Shown piece after piece: positions 31,260 to 40,072 of a DNA stretch of 64,000 bases. Location of the stretch: positions 41,029-105,028 of the forward strand of contig JADHSF010000001.1 in the NCBI GenBank assembly GCA_016777005.1, in the 5' to 3' direction. Within the stretch, counting starts at the first letter, position 1. The number at the start of each line of letters is the position of its first letter. The notes beneath the pieces were generated by a model, which was given only the letters and a program-made list of their open reading frames with translations, had not been told where the DNA came from and searched no databases. The position numbers and the translations under genes were made by a program. The stretch comes from SAR86 cluster bacterium. GTDB taxonomy: Bacteria; Pseudomonadota; Gammaproteobacteria; Magnimaribacterales; Magnimaribacteraceae.

Positions 31260-31772
31260 ATGAAACAAATACTAAGTTTTATTTCTAATCTATTACTCAT
31301 ATCAGCATTATATCTTTTTGCAGGCTGTGCATCAGTTTCGATAGAACCTCAAAAATTCAATGAAAATATTACTAGTATTAATGAAAACTTTAAAATTAGA
31401 GGTAAGTTTAAGCTTTCATTCAAGGATAGCAAGGAGACAGGCTATTTCACTATCGAGAAATATAAAAGTACTGTTTCAATGACTCTTGGGAAAAACTATC
31501 TGCTTCCTGAAAAAGATTTTTTTTTAGATCTAAGGGAAAGCTTTAAATTAGTTGAGTTTTTAGATACCGAGAAAAATCAAATTAGACTTCCCAATATGCC
31601 AGTACAAAGTTTTCTTGAATTATTTTTAGGTATTAATAATTTTAATGCCAATAACGAAGAGTTAGATATAAATTTAGAATATGAAGCAGACTTTACTCAT
31701 CCATCTAAGGTCTTTATTTCAACTAAAGAATTCGAGCTTATTGTTTTAGTTAAGAATATATGGAAGAGTTAA
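31260..31772 (+). CDS. lolB: LolB-like outer-membrane lipoprotein receptor
   Basis: The protein has a lipoprotein signal with lipobox LFAGC and a beta-rich body with ENFKIRGKFKLSFKDSKETGYFTIEKY, resembling the start of the LolB fold. LolB receives lipoproteins from LolA and inserts them in the outer membrane. The match is weak and the protein is short (about 170 aa versus 207), so the name rests partly on its place before ispE, as in E. coli. The track start (31242) is a TTG; I prefer the ATG at 31260 (MKQILSF), which gives a normal signal peptide. It overlaps ispE by 13 bp. Confidence 0.7.
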   Translation: MKQILSFISNLLLISALYLFAGCASVSIEPQKFNENITSINENFKIRGKFKLSFKDSKETGYFTIEKYKSTVSMTLGKNYLLPEKDFFLDLRESFKLVEFLDTEKNQIRLPNMPVQSFLELFLGINNFNANNEELDINLEYEADFTHPSKVFISTKEFELIVLVKNIWKS

Positions 31773-32572
31773 GATTACAAGCACCTGCGAAGATCAATTT
31801 ACATCTTCAAGTTCTGAATAAACGCCAAGATGGTTTTCATAATATTTCCTCGTTATTTACTCTCATAGATTTATGTGACACTTTAAGTTTCAAAAAAAAT
31901 AAAAAAGATATAGAGCTTATAGAGTCAGTACCTTTTGAAAATAATATTGTCCTGAAAGCAGCTAATTTAATAAAAGAGTATTGCTCTGTTGAAAAAGGAG
32001 TAAGAATTGAGTTGAATAAAAATATACCCGATCAAAAAGGTTTGGGAGGAGGAAGTTCGGATGCAGCATCTACCTTGATAGGTCTGAAAAAGTTTTGGGG
32101 ACTAGATATCTCTAAAAAAGAATTACTTGATCTGGCACTCCAACTCGGCTCTGATGTTCCTTTCTTTGTCTTTGGAAAGACGGCATGGGCAAAAGGTAGA
32201 GGTGAAATTTTAAAAGAGATTGACTATAAAGATAGGTTCTTCTTATTGGCTCTTCCGGAAATAAAAATAAGCACAAAATACGCCTTCAACGAGCTATCAA
32301 GATTGAAAGAAGTAACTCCAAAAAGGCCAAAACCTAAGGCTGTTGAATACTATAATTCGTTTGAAGGGTGGTTAAGAAAAACAAAACCTGAAGCGGATAA
32401 TATCTTTAAGGAATTAGAATCAGTAGGCGTTCCTAGATTATCTGGAACGGGATCAGCTATCTTCATGGAATATGAAAACTTAAACGAGGCAAAGTTAGCA
32501 AAAAAACATTTTCCTGAATTAGTTTTAACAAAAAGCTTAGAACGTTCCCCATTAATGCAAATAATAGAATAA
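31760..32572 (+). CDS. ispE: 4-diphosphocytidyl-2-C-methyl-D-erythritol kinase
   Basis: A GHMP kinase of the MEP isoprenoid pathway. The N terminus LQAPAKINLHLQVLNKRQDGFH and the ATP loop GLGGGSSDAAS are diagnostic, and the C-terminal LSGTGSAIFM glycine loop is present. At 270 aa it is near the usual 283. It starts inside lolB and is followed by a tRNA-Gln gene and prs, an order shared with Pseudomonas. Confidence 0.96.
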   Translation: MEELRLQAPAKINLHLQVLNKRQDGFHNISSLFTLIDLCDTLSFKKNKKDIELIESVPFENNIVLKAANLIKEYCSVEKGVRIELNKNIPDQKGLGGGSSDAASTLIGLKKFWGLDISKKELLDLALQLGSDVPFFVFGKTAWAKGRGEILKEIDYKDRFFLLALPEIKISTKYAFNELSRLKEVTPKRPKPKAVEYYNSFEGWLRKTKPEADNIFKELESVGVPRLSGTGSAIFMEYENLNEAKLAKKHFPELVLTKSLERSPLMQIIE

Positions 32573-32591
32573 AATACGCGAATTATATGTT

Positions 32592-32666
32592 TGGGGTGTA
32601 GCCAAGCGGTAAGGCAGCGGCTTTTGATGCCGCCATGCGCTGGTTCGAATCCAGCCACCCCAGCCA
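32592..32666 (+). tRNA. tRNA-Gln(TTG)
   Basis: A 75-nt cloverleaf with acceptor stem TGGGGTG/CACCCCA, anticodon stem GCGGC/GCCGC, loop TTTTGAT with anticodon TTG (32624-32626), T-loop GGTTCGAATCC and an encoded CCA end. It lies between ispE and prs and is probably processed from the same transcript. Confidence 0.97.
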
Positions 32667-32682
32667 AGTTTAGGTGCTTAAA

Positions 32683-33642
32683 ATGATGAATTCTTCTCGA
32701 TCTGGTCTAGTCCTTTTCTCAGGAAATGGTAATACTCATTTGTCTAATAAAATAGCCGAGCAACTAGGCATGAAACTTGGACAGGCAAAAGTCACTACCT
32801 TTAGTGATGGTGAAATAAGTATTAGTGTAGAAGAAAATGTAAGAGGAAAAGATGTCTTCTTAATTCAACCAACTTGTGCTCCTGCAGGCGATAATCTTCT
32901 TGAGCTTATAATCATGGTTGATGCTCTTAGAAGATCCTCTGCTGGAAGAATAACAGCAGTAATTCCTTACTATGGCTATGCTCGTCAAGACAGAAGAGTA
33001 AGATCTGAAAGGGTACCTATTAGTGCTAAGGTAATGGCGGATATTCTTGAAAGGTCTGGAATTGATCGCGTACTTACAGTTGAACTTCACTCAGAACAGA
33101 TTCAAGGCTTTTTTGATATTCCAGTAGATAATGTTTATGGAACAAAAGTAATGAGAGATGACATTCTCAAAACTAATTCTGACAATAAGTTAGTCGTCTC
33201 TCCTGATGTTGGAGGAGTGGTGAGATCAAGGGCATTAGCTAAAGTATTAGGACTTTCTGATTTGGCAATAATTGACAAGAGAAGAGATGAGGCCAATCAA
33301 TCGCAGGTTATGAACGTTATTGGGGATGTGTCGGGAAAAGAGTGCATCATAGTAGATGATATAGCTGATACAGCAGGAACATTATGTAATGCTGCCGACG
33401 CATTAAAAGAAGAAGGTGCCGTTAAAGTATCTGCTTATATTGTCCATCCAGTATTGTCAGGTAATGCAATTGAAAAAATTTCACAATCAAAGCTTGATCA
33501 ATTGGTTGTAACAGATACTATACCGCTCTCAAAAGAGGCGCAAAGCTGCAAAAAAATAAGAATTGTAACTATGGCTCCTACTTTGGCTGAAGCAATTAGG
33601 CGAGTAAATAATGAAGAGTCTATAAGTGCAATGTTCTTATAG
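32683..33642 (+). CDS. prs: ribose-phosphate pyrophosphokinase (PRPP synthetase)
   Basis: Prs makes PRPP from ribose 5-phosphate and ATP for nucleotide and histidine synthesis. Clear motifs: the N-terminal [19 protein letters not shown], the ATP flexible-loop region [10 protein letters not shown], and the PRPP loop [13 protein letters not shown]. The track begins at a GTG (32674); I chose the ATG at 32683 (MMNSSRSG), giving 319 aa, close to E. coli (315). rplY follows after 12 bp. Confidence 0.97.
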   Translation: MMNSSRSGLVLFSGNGNTHLSNKIAEQLGMKLGQAKVTTFSDGEISISVEENVRGKDVFLIQPTCAPAGDNLLELIIMVDALRRSSAGRITAVIPYYGYARQDRRVRSERVPISAKVMADILERSGIDRVLTVELHSEQIQGFFDIPVDNVYGTKVMRDDILKTNSDNKLVVSPDVGGVVRSRALAKVLGLSDLAIIDKRRDEANQSQVMNVIGDVSGKECIIVDDIADTAGTLCNAADALKEEGAVKVSAYIVHPVLSGNAIEKISQSKLDQLVVTDTIPLSKEAQSCKKIRIVTMAPTLAEAIRRVNNEESISAMFL

Positions 33643-33654
33643 CGGAGAAAGATT

Positions 33655-34335
33655 ATGTCAGAACAAGTAAATTTAAATGCTGTTGGAAGAGAAACCGATG
33701 GGAAATCTTCTAGCAGACAACTAAGAAGGAATGGTTCGGTACCAGCAGTAATATACGGTGGCGATAAAGATCCTCTTAGAATATCTATTCTAGAAAAGGA
33801 TATAACAAAAGCATCGGAAGTACCTGGTTTCGCAACACAGATATTGAATATTAATCTTTCTGGAGACGAGCAGAATGTTATTGTTAAAGAAATACAAAGG
33901 CATCCAGCAACTCAGCGAGTCCTCCATGCTGACCTTCTAAGAGTTAATCCAGATACAAAAATTAGTCTTTCTGTTCCGGTACGTTTCATCAATGAAGACA
34001 TCTGTATTGGTGTAAAAATGCATGGTGGAGCTATTTCACGTTTAATCAATAATATAGACATCAATTGCTTAGCCTCTAATCTTCCTGAATATTTAGAAGT
34101 TAATGTTGCTGAGCTGGATGTTGGAGATTCTGTCTTCTTGTCTAGCTTAAACTTGCCCGAGGGAGTCGAAATACCTTCTCTAGCACTAGGGGAAGATCGA
34201 GATCAGGCAGTTGTGTCCATCACTGAAGCTAAAGTACTGGATATTGAGCCTGAGATAGTTGAATCTGAAGGTGAAGATGATGCTGCATCAGATGACTCTG
34301 ATGGAACAGAAAGCTCAGATGAGTCTAGCGATTAA
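33655..34335 (+). CDS. rplY: 50S ribosomal protein L25, CTC/TL5 long form
   Basis: The 5S rRNA-binding L25 domain is N-terminal (about 1-95; GRETDGKSSSRQLRRNGSVPAVIYGG), followed by the TL5-type C-terminal beta domain (about 96-185). The last 30 residues are a very acidic Asp/Glu/Ser tail. At 226 aa it is the long form found in Pseudomonas, not the 94-aa E. coli form. A GGAGA ribosome binding site precedes the ATG. The prs-rplY-pth order is conserved. Confidence 0.95.
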   Translation: MSEQVNLNAVGRETDGKSSSRQLRRNGSVPAVIYGGDKDPLRISILEKDITKASEVPGFATQILNINLSGDEQNVIVKEIQRHPATQRVLHADLLRVNPDTKISLSVPVRFINEDICIGVKMHGGAISRLINNIDINCLASNLPEYLEVNVAELDVGDSVFLSSLNLPEGVEIPSLALGEDRDQAVVSITEAKVLDIEPEIVESEGEDDAASDDSDGTESSDESSD

Positions 34336-34352
34336 TCCTTAATCTCATTTCC

Positions 34353-34949
34353 ATGGAACCACTTTTAATTGCAGGGTTGGGAAATCCTGGGGATCAATAT
34401 GTATCTACTAGGCATAATGCAGGTGCGGATTTAATTAATCTCATTTGTGATAGATACTCTCTTTCTCTTAAGAAAGAAAATCAGATTCATGGATTGTATG
34501 CGATATACGAAAGTGAAAAATGCAAAATAATATTTGTAAGACCCTCAACGTATATGAATGAAAGTGGAATATGTATTTCAAAAGCTAGGAAATATTTTGG
34601 GTTAAAGACAGAACAAATATTGATAGCCCACGATGAATTAGATTTACCTAATGCAGAAATTAAACTAAAAGAATCTGGTGGTCATGGTGGTCACAATGGT
34701 CTTCGAAATATTATAGATCAACTACAAGGCGACAAATCTTTCAAAAGATTAAGAATTGGAATAGGTCATCCAGGAAAAGATAAAGATGTTGTATCTTATG
34801 TTCTAAAGAAGGCTTCTGCCAAAGAAAGGCAGCATTTGATTGAGAGCCTTTATGATTATTTAGATATAGGAGAGAAAATTTCTCAAGACGGATGGCAGAA
34901 GACTGTAATGAATTATCACTCAAAAAAGGAGGAGTCTAATGAGTCTTAA
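34353..34949 (+). CDS. pth: peptidyl-tRNA hydrolase
   Basis: Pth releases tRNA from dropped-off peptidyl-tRNA. The N terminus LIAGLGNPGDQYVSTRHNAG contains the substrate Asn and catalytic His (His21); FVRPSTYMNESG and IAHDELDLP, with GGHGGHNGLR, complete the active-site set. It is 198 aa, the usual size. It overlaps ychF by 11 bp. Confidence 0.97.
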   Translation: MEPLLIAGLGNPGDQYVSTRHNAGADLINLICDRYSLSLKKENQIHGLYAIYESEKCKIIFVRPSTYMNESGICISKARKYFGLKTEQILIAHDELDLPNAEIKLKESGGHGGHNGLRNIIDQLQGDKSFKRLRIGIGHPGKDKDVVSYVLKKASAKERQHLIESLYDYLDIGEKISQDGWQKTVMNYHSKKEESNES

Positions 34950-36027
34950 ATGTGGAATTGTGGGCTTACCTAATGTTGGTAAATCTACTTTGTTTAATGC
35001 TTTAACTGCAGCAGGCATAGAGGCTCAGAATTTCCCTTTTTGCACTATTGAACCAAATAAAGGTATTGTTGCAGTACCAGACCCTAGATTGGATGAAATC
35101 TCAGAAATTGTAAAACCAGAAAAAAAGATCGCAACAACTACCGAGTTTGTTGACATAGCGGGATTGGTTAAGGGAGCATCTGAAGGAGAAGGTTTAGGAA
35201 ATAAGTTTCTGTCCCATATAAGAGAAACTCAAGCAATTATTCACGTCATAAGATGTTTTGAAAATCCCGACATCACTCATGTACATGATGAAGTCGATCC
35301 AGTTGTTGACCTAGAGACAGTTGAAACAGAACTTTTACTTTCAGATATAGAAACTTTGTCTAATGCATTATTGAGACTAGAAAAAGCGTCTCGTTCTGGA
35401 GATAAAGAAATTGCAATCCAAAAGAGTAAATATGAAAGCCTGTCAGCTGAACTCAGCTCTGGGGTTTTGGGTAGAAATACGGAAACATTCATCAAAGACC
35501 CAAATGCTTTTAAGGAATTAGGTCTTATAACTGTAAAGCCCTGCCTGTATATAGGTAATGTCGAAGACTTAGATGCAGAAAATGCTCTCTTGAATCAGCT
35601 TGTTAATTATGCCAAAGAAAGAGACTCAATTGTTCTTCCTATGTGCAATCAATTAGAAGCTGAAATTGCAGAATTAGACTTTGAAGAGGGCTTAGAATTC
35701 TTGAATGATATGGGGCTAGAAGAACCAGGTCTCAACAAACTCATTAGAGAGAGTTATAAGATGTTGTCTTTAATTACATATTTCACAGCTGGAGAAAAAG
35801 AGGTGAGGGCTTGGACGGTCAAAGAAGGTTCAACAGCACCAGAAGCTGCTGGAGTTATTCATACTGATTTCCAAAAAGGATTCATAAGAGCTGAAACAAC
35901 TGCTTTCAGTGACTTTATTGATCATCAAGGAGAGTCTGGTGCTAAGGAGGCTGGAAAACTCAGATCGGAAGGTAGCGAGTATATAGTCAAAGATGGAGAT
36001 ATAATGCATTTCAGATTTAATGTGTAA
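34939..36027 (+). CDS. ychF: Obg-family ATPase YchF (redox-regulated)
   Basis: YchF/Ola1 binds ATP rather than GTP and associates with ribosomes. The G1 loop GLPNVGKST, the characteristic NFPFCTIEPN switch region, the DIAGLVKGASEGEGLGN motif and the C-terminal TGS domain (about 275-362, ending DGDIMHFRFNV) are all present. The length of 362 aa is standard. The pth-ychF pairing is conserved; a tRNA gene follows with its own promoter candidate. Confidence 0.98.
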   Translation: MSLKCGIVGLPNVGKSTLFNALTAAGIEAQNFPFCTIEPNKGIVAVPDPRLDEISEIVKPEKKIATTTEFVDIAGLVKGASEGEGLGNKFLSHIRETQAIIHVIRCFENPDITHVHDEVDPVVDLETVETELLLSDIETLSNALLRLEKASRSGDKEIAIQKSKYESLSAELSSGVLGRNTETFIKDPNAFKELGLITVKPCLYIGNVEDLDAENALLNQLVNYAKERDSIVLPMCNQLEAEIAELDFEEGLEFLNDMGLEEPGLNKLIRESYKMLSLITYFTAGEKEVRAWTVKEGSTAPEAAGVIHTDFQKGFIRAETTAFSDFIDHQGESGAKEAGKLRSEGSEYIVKDGDIMHFRFNV

Positions 36028-36034
36028 TACTTAC

Positions 36035-36063
36035 TCGACTTTATCTATACTCATCACTAAAAT
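36035..36063 (+). promoter_or_regulatory. promoter candidate for tRNA-Met
   Basis: TCGACT (-35) is followed after 17 bases by TAAAAT (-10), and the expected start lies a few bases before the tRNA 5' end at 36073. Agreement with consensus is 4/6 and 5/6. Confidence 0.5.
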
Positions 36064-36072
36064 TCCCCACAC

Positions 36073-36149
36073 GGTTGTGTAGCTCAGCTGGTTAGAGCGC
36101 GGCATTCATAATGCCGAGGTCGGTGGTTCAAGTCCACCCACAACCACCA
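36073..36149 (+). tRNA. tRNA-Met(CAT), probably elongator
   Basis: A 77-nt cloverleaf with acceptor GGTTGTG/CACAACC, anticodon stem CGGCA/TGCCG, loop TTCATAA with anticodon CAT, and an encoded CCA. The fully paired 1-72 end rules out the initiator. A tRNA-Ile2 with modified CAT cannot be excluded by sequence alone, but I recall an elongator Met tRNA next to ychF in Pseudomonas. Confidence 0.9.
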
Positions 36150-36154
36150 ATCCC

Positions 36155-36940
36155 TTATAAATATTTACTAAAGAAAAGATTCTGCAGTTCTGCTACGGAT
36201 CTACCATATCCACTTTGAGAATCGAAAGCATGCTCTTCTTCAGAAAATATATGCAATTCTGTAGGGATCTTCAAATGCAATAATTTCTCATATATATCAG
36301 TAGAGTCTGATAATTTTACAACAGAGTCTGACGAACCATGTATCAATAATGTTGGTGGAAAATCACTATCCAGTTGCAATAATGGACTTGCTTTATTATA
36401 TTCTTCTTGCGAAGCATCTGGCCCCATTAGGGCCTTATAGGCATCAGAAATAGGATCAGTATTTTCATATTTTCTGATTTGTGTAGGCGGATAAATTGCA
36501 CAAATAGCTTTTACACTAGAATCTACATCATTATCGCCACCCTCTCCTTCGAAGCTTTTATCTACATCACTAAGAGCAGACATTAAAGCAAGATGACCAC
36601 CAGCTGAATTACCCGATACACCTATTCTATTAGAATCTATATTTAGCCCTTCTGAATTTGCTCTTAAATATCTAATCGCACAATTTACATCCTGTATTTG
36701 AGCAGGCCATACTTGCTCTTGAGATAATCTATAGGAGGAACATAAGCATAAAAAGCCTTCCCTAGCCAAAAGAATGGCATAACCCTTCAGTTGATCCTTG
36801 TTCCCTTCTCTCCAACCGCCACCATGGACAAATAAAATTGCGGCCCCATTAGATTTATTATTGAGTGGAATATACAGATCAGCTAAAAGCTCTGAAGAAC
36901 CTATTTTAATATTTTCTTTTATGTTTACTAATTCTTCCAT
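36155..36940 (-). CDS. alpha/beta hydrolase (esterase/lipase-type)
   Basis: A cytoplasmic alpha/beta hydrolase of 261 aa. The oxyanion-hole motif HGGGW is at about 39-43, the nucleophile Ser112 in GNSAG, and likely Asp205 (HGSSD) and His237 (EEEHAFD) complete the triad. This pattern fits the BD-FAE/carboxylesterase group related to hormone-sensitive lipase; the substrate is unknown. Its ATG sits only 3 bp after the T-tract of a terminator and has no evident Shine-Dalgarno, so expression would depend on readthrough or a promoter I did not find. No signal peptide. Confidence 0.85.
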   Translation of the reverse strand: MEELVNIKENIKIGSSELLADLYIPLNNKSNGAAILFVHGGGWREGNKDQLKGYAILLAREGFLCLCSSYRLSQEQVWPAQIQDVNCAIRYLRANSEGLNIDSNRIGVSGNSAGGHLALMSALSDVDKSFEGEGGDNDVDSSVKAICAIYPPTQIRKYENTDPISDAYKALMGPDASQEEYNKASPLLQLDSDFPPTLLIHGSSDSVVKLSDSTDIYEKLLHLKIPTELHIFSEEEHAFDSQSGYGRSVAELQNLFFSKYL

Positions 36941-36943
36941 TTT

Positions 36944-36970
36944 AAAAAAAAGGCATCCTTAGATGCCCTT
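36944..36970 (-). terminator. intrinsic terminator after the 77-aa membrane protein
   Basis: On the minus strand GGCATC-taag-GATGCC is followed by eight T residues. It lies 15 bp past the stop of the small membrane protein and immediately before the hydrolase start codon. Confidence 0.8.
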
Positions 36971-36985
36971 TTATAAAAGTCCTTT

Positions 36986-37219
36986 TTAAGTCGATCTAGA
37001 ATTCCAAACGCTTAATATTATTATTATAGCTATAATTAGACCTAGCCCCTCAGAACCTAAAATACCAATAACAGTTTGTACGTTTACAAGTATGTTACCA
37101 AAAAATGGTACATTTGTTCCGAATAAAGTGGAGACCAATACCGCCACAGCAACCAATAAAGACAGAAGCTTAGTAAGCTCCCATAGTCCTATTTTTATTC
37201 TTTCTATATAATTCAACAT
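36986..37219 (-). CDS. small two-helix membrane protein, paralogue B
   Basis: I do not recognise the family. The protein is 77 aa: a short charged N terminus (NYIERIKIGLWE), a first hydrophobic helix (about 13-33), a loop with the motif FGTNVPFFGNIL, and a second helix (about 53-72) ending in WNSRST. It is a paralogue of the adjacent 37287-37523 gene; both share the pattern VPF-x-G-x2-L-x-N and LG-x2-GL. The track start (37234) is TTG; the ATG at 37219 has a good GAGGA ribosome binding site 8 nt upstream. A terminator lies on each side. Confidence 0.7.
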   Translation of the reverse strand: MLNYIERIKIGLWELTKLLSLLVAVAVLVSTLFGTNVPFFGNILVNVQTVIGILGSEGLGLIIAIIIILSVWNSRST

Positions 37220-37231
37220 AATACAAGTCCT

Positions 37232-37268
37232 CAAAAAAAAGGGGGCACCTTGAAAAGGACCCCCTTTA
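37232..37268 (-). terminator. intrinsic terminator between the two small membrane protein genes
   Basis: On the minus strand AAAGGGGGTCC-ttttcaa-GGTGCCCCC is followed by eight T residues. The T-tract runs straight into the GAGGA ribosome binding site of the next gene, so the downstream gene relies on readthrough. Confidence 0.88.
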
Positions 37269-37286
37269 ATTAAATAAATAGAGACC

Positions 37287-37523
37287 TTATCTGTTATACA
37301 TACTCATTAATAGAGCAAGAACAAGAAGACCTACTAATCCATTTTCACCAAGCATATTTACTAAATCTAAAAGATTGCTAAGTACGCCTCCTACAAAAGG
37401 AACGCTGTCACCAAACACAACTCCAGCAGCAACTCCTAAAGCAACAAGAGAAACTACCAAAGCAGTAACCTGTCCAATAAAGTCTGTAAACATAGTCATT
37501 ATTCTATCCATCATTTCACCCAT
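37287..37523 (-). CDS. small two-helix membrane protein, paralogue A
   Basis: I do not recognise the family. The protein (78 aa from the ATG at 37523; the track's TTG start adds five residues) has an amphipathic, Met-rich N terminus (MGEMMDRIMTMF), a first helix of small residues (about 14-37, VTALVVSLVALGVAAGVVF), the loop GDSVPFVGGVLSN, and a second helix ending LLMSMYNR. It is a paralogue of the next gene. It lies between pnp and that gene, is followed by a strong terminator and preceded by an 18-bp dyad. The start codon is uncertain because no good ribosome binding site fits either choice. Confidence 0.68.
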   Translation of the reverse strand: MGEMMDRIMTMFTDFIGQVTALVVSLVALGVAAGVVFGDSVPFVGGVLSNLLDLVNMLGENGLVGLLVLALLMSMYNR

Positions 37524-37540
37524 TTTTTTGCTAAACAAAT

Positions 37541-37558
37541 GTCCAAATAAATTTGGAC
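37541..37558. promoter_or_regulatory. 18-bp inverted repeat upstream of the small membrane protein pair
   Basis: GTCCAAAT-AA-ATTTGGAC is an 8-bp perfect inverted repeat with a 2-bp centre; an outer CTAAA...TTTAG pair (37531-37535 and 37566-37570) extends the symmetry. It has no T-tract, so an operator or an RNA hairpin near the ribosome binding site fits better than a terminator. Confidence 0.5.
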
Positions 37559-37628
37559 TAATTCATTTAGCAGGACGATGACAATTAAAACAAACGTATC
37601 ACTAACACAAACTATAAGAAATTACAAA

Positions 37629-39713
37629 TTAATCTTCTAATCCTTTCATTGTAAGTCTGATTTTGCCTTGTCTATCAACTTCAAGAACTTTTACTTTTAC
37701 CTCTTCACCTTCAACAAAGTAATCAGATACATTTTCAACTCTCTCTTCGGAAATCTCCGAGACATGAACTAACCCGTCTCTTCCTGGCATAATTGTTACA
37801 AAAGCTCCGAAGTCCTTAATATTGGCAACTGTACCTGTGTAAATCTTATTCACTTCAGGTTCTGCAGTAATTTCTTCAATTCTTTTTTGAGCAAGTTCCC
37901 TAGATGCAGGAGTATCGCCATAAATTGTAACTTTACCACTATCATCGACTTCAATTATTGCTCCAGTCTCTTCAGTTAAACCTCTGATTGTTTCTCCGCC
38001 CTTACCAATTACGTCTCTTATCTTCTTAGTATTGATTTGGACTACGACTGCTTGTGGTGCTTTATCTGATAATTGTTCTCTAGAAGACGATATCACTTCA
38101 TTCATGCTAGATAGTATGTGTGCCCTTGCGGTATGCGCTTTTTCTAGAGCAACCTCAAAGATTTCTTCTGTGATTCCATCTATTTTGATATCCATCTGAA
38201 GAGCAGTTATACCTTCAGAAGTTCCTGCTACCTTAAAGTCCATATCTCCTAGGTGATCTTCGTCACCTAAAATATCTGTAATAACAGCAAAACCCTCTTC
38301 TTCTTTCACCAGACCCATTGCAATACCAGCAACAGCAGCTTTTAATGGGATACCTGCATCCATTAAAGCTAAACTTGATCCACACACACTAGCCATAGAA
38401 CTAGATCCGTTCGATTCTGTAATTTCAGATACTACTCGGATTGTGTAAGGGAAATCGTCCGGAGACGGCAATACAGCCTCAAGTGCTCTTCTAGCTAGCT
38501 TTCCATGACCAATTTCTCTTCTTTTAGGACCGGACATAAATCCAGCTTCTCCAACAGAATAAGGAGGGAAATTATAATGGAGCATAAATTGATCCTTAAA
38601 TTCACCTTCAATAGCATCTATAAGTTGTGCTTGTCTTGGAGAGCCTAAAGTTGAAGTAACGATTGCTTGAGTTTCACCACGAGTAAATAATGCAGAGCCA
38701 TGAGTATTCTTAAGGACTCCAGTTTCTATGAAGAGAGGTCTTACTGTATCTAAGTCTCTGCCATCTATTCTAGGCTCACCTTTAATAAGTTTCGTTCTTA
38801 CTACTTTTTTCTCAATCTTTTTAACTGCATCAAGTAGATCTGCTCTAGTGGGAGCTCCATCTTCTCCGGTATCATGAGACTCAAGGAGAGACTCTTTTAT
38901 AGCTGATAAGTTTTGGACTCTATCTTGTTTAATCTGAATCTCATAGGCTTCTGCGATTGCTTCAGAACAATTCTTTTCTACAAGTTCTATCACTTCTGAG
39001 CTGATCACTTTCGGTTTATATTCAAAGTCTGGTTTTCCTATATCCGATGCCATTTCTTTAATGGCTTCTATAGCAACTTGCATTTCTTGATGAGCAAATA
39101 ATATTCCACCTAGCATTTGATCTTCAGATAACTCTTTAGCCTCAGATTCGACCATAATTACAGCGGCATCACTTCCAGCTATGACCATATCTAAATGAGA
39201 GTCTTCGAGCTCGCTTCTTGTAGGATTTACACAGTAATTCCCATCTATGAAGCCTACCCTGACTGCTCCAAGAGGACCATTAAACGGTAATCCAGAAATA
39301 GCCACAGCCGCTGAAGCAGCTATGAAAGACAAAACATCAGGATCGACATTCTTATCTGATGAAATAACTGTACATATAACTTGTACTTCATAAAGAAAGT
39401 CATCGTTAAATAATGGCCTTAAAGGTCTGTCAATCAGCCTTGAAGTAAGAGTTTCTTTTTCTGTGGGTCGACCTTCTCTTTTAAAAAAACCACCTGGTAT
39501 TTTACCGGTGGCATATGTTTTTTCTTGATAATTTACAGTGAGAGGGAAAAAGTCTTGATGTTCTCCAGGTGCTTTTCCTACTACTACAGTTGCCAGGACC
39601 TGCGTATCTTCACAAGTTGCAATAACTGCTCCAGTTGCCTGTCTAGCAACTTTCCCTGATTCTAAAGTGATTTCTTTATCGCCTAATTTAAACGATTTTT
39701 TATAACTTTCCAT
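37629..39713 (-). CDS. pnp: polyribonucleotide nucleotidyltransferase
   Basis: PNPase degrades RNA 3' to 5' with phosphate. Two RNase PH domains flank a helical linker (the second with [23 protein letters not shown]), followed by a KH domain (about 555-615; [15 protein letters not shown]) and an S1 domain (about 620-690; [28 protein letters not shown]). The length is 694 aa, near E. coli's 711. It is last in the rimP-nusA-infB-rbfA-truB-rpsO-pnp run. Confidence 0.98.
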   Translation of the reverse strand: MESYKKSFKLGDKEITLESGKVARQATGAVIATCEDTQVLATVVVGKAPGEHQDFFPLTVNYQEKTYATGKIPGGFFKREGRPTEKETLTSRLIDRPLRPLFNDDFLYEVQVICTVISSDKNVDPDVLSFIAASAAVAISGLPFNGPLGAVRVGFIDGNYCVNPTRSELEDSHLDMVIAGSDAAVIMVESEAKELSEDQMLGGILFAHQEMQVAIEAIKEMASDIGKPDFEYKPKVISSEVIELVEKNCSEAIAEAYEIQIKQDRVQNLSAIKESLLESHDTGEDGAPTRADLLDAVKKIEKKVVRTKLIKGEPRIDGRDLDTVRPLFIETGVLKNTHGSALFTRGETQAIVTSTLGSPRQAQLIDAIEGEFKDQFMLHYNFPPYSVGEAGFMSGPKRREIGHGKLARRALEAVLPSPDDFPYTIRVVSEITESNGSSSMASVCGSSLALMDAGIPLKAAVAGIAMGLVKEEEGFAVITDILGDEDHLGDMDFKVAGTSEGITALQMDIKIDGITEEIFEVALEKAHTARAHILSSMNEVISSSREQLSDKAPQAVVVQINTKKIRDVIGKGGETIRGLTEETGAIIEVDDSGKVTIYGDTPASRELAQKRIEEITAEPEVNKIYTGTVANIKDFGAFVTIMPGRDGLVHVSEISEERVENVSDYFVEGEEVKVKVLEVDRQGKIRLTMKGLED

Positions 39714-39781
39714 TTTGATTTCCTATGTTTTACCGAGCCGAATTGCTTAGTAATTAAAAGATTAGATGATGTGGGATTCTT

Positions 39782-40051
39782 TTATCTTCTTAAACCTAGA
39801 TCGGAGATTAACTTTGTGTAAACCTCTGGTTTAGATGATTTGATGTAATCAAGTAGCTTTCTACGTTGATTAACCATGCGAATTAAGCCTGTTCTAGAAT
39901 GATGATCTTTAGCGTTAGCTTTAAAATGTGATTGAAGTGCATCTATATTTGCGGACAATAAAGCGACCTGAACCTCGGGAGAACCTGTGTCCTTTTCAGT
40001 TCTTGCGAACTTTGTAACTATTTCTTTCTTAACTGTATTACTTAGTGCCAA
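39782..40051 (-). CDS. rpsO: 30S ribosomal protein S15, TTG start
   Basis: An 89-residue S15, the same length as in E. coli, with [34 protein letters not shown] and the end LISDLGLRR. The start codon is TTG, preceded by a clear AGAGG ribosome binding site and matching the known N terminus exactly in length. S15 binds 16S rRNA and, in E. coli, represses its own mRNA. It sits between truB and pnp in the conserved order. Confidence 0.97.
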   Translation of the reverse strand: MALSNTVKKEIVTKFARTEKDTGSPEVQVALLSANIDALQSHFKANAKDHHSRTGLIRMVNQRRKLLDYIKSSKPEVYTKLISDLGLRR

Positions 40052-40072
40052 TTTTTTTTCCTCTAATTCTAA

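Noticed and set aside
32350-32667. 105-aa minus-strand ORF beginning MAGVAGFEPAHGGIKSRCLTAW
   Set aside because: Its N-terminal part is the antisense translation of the tRNA-Gln gene, a well-known false annotation, and the rest is antisense to ispE.
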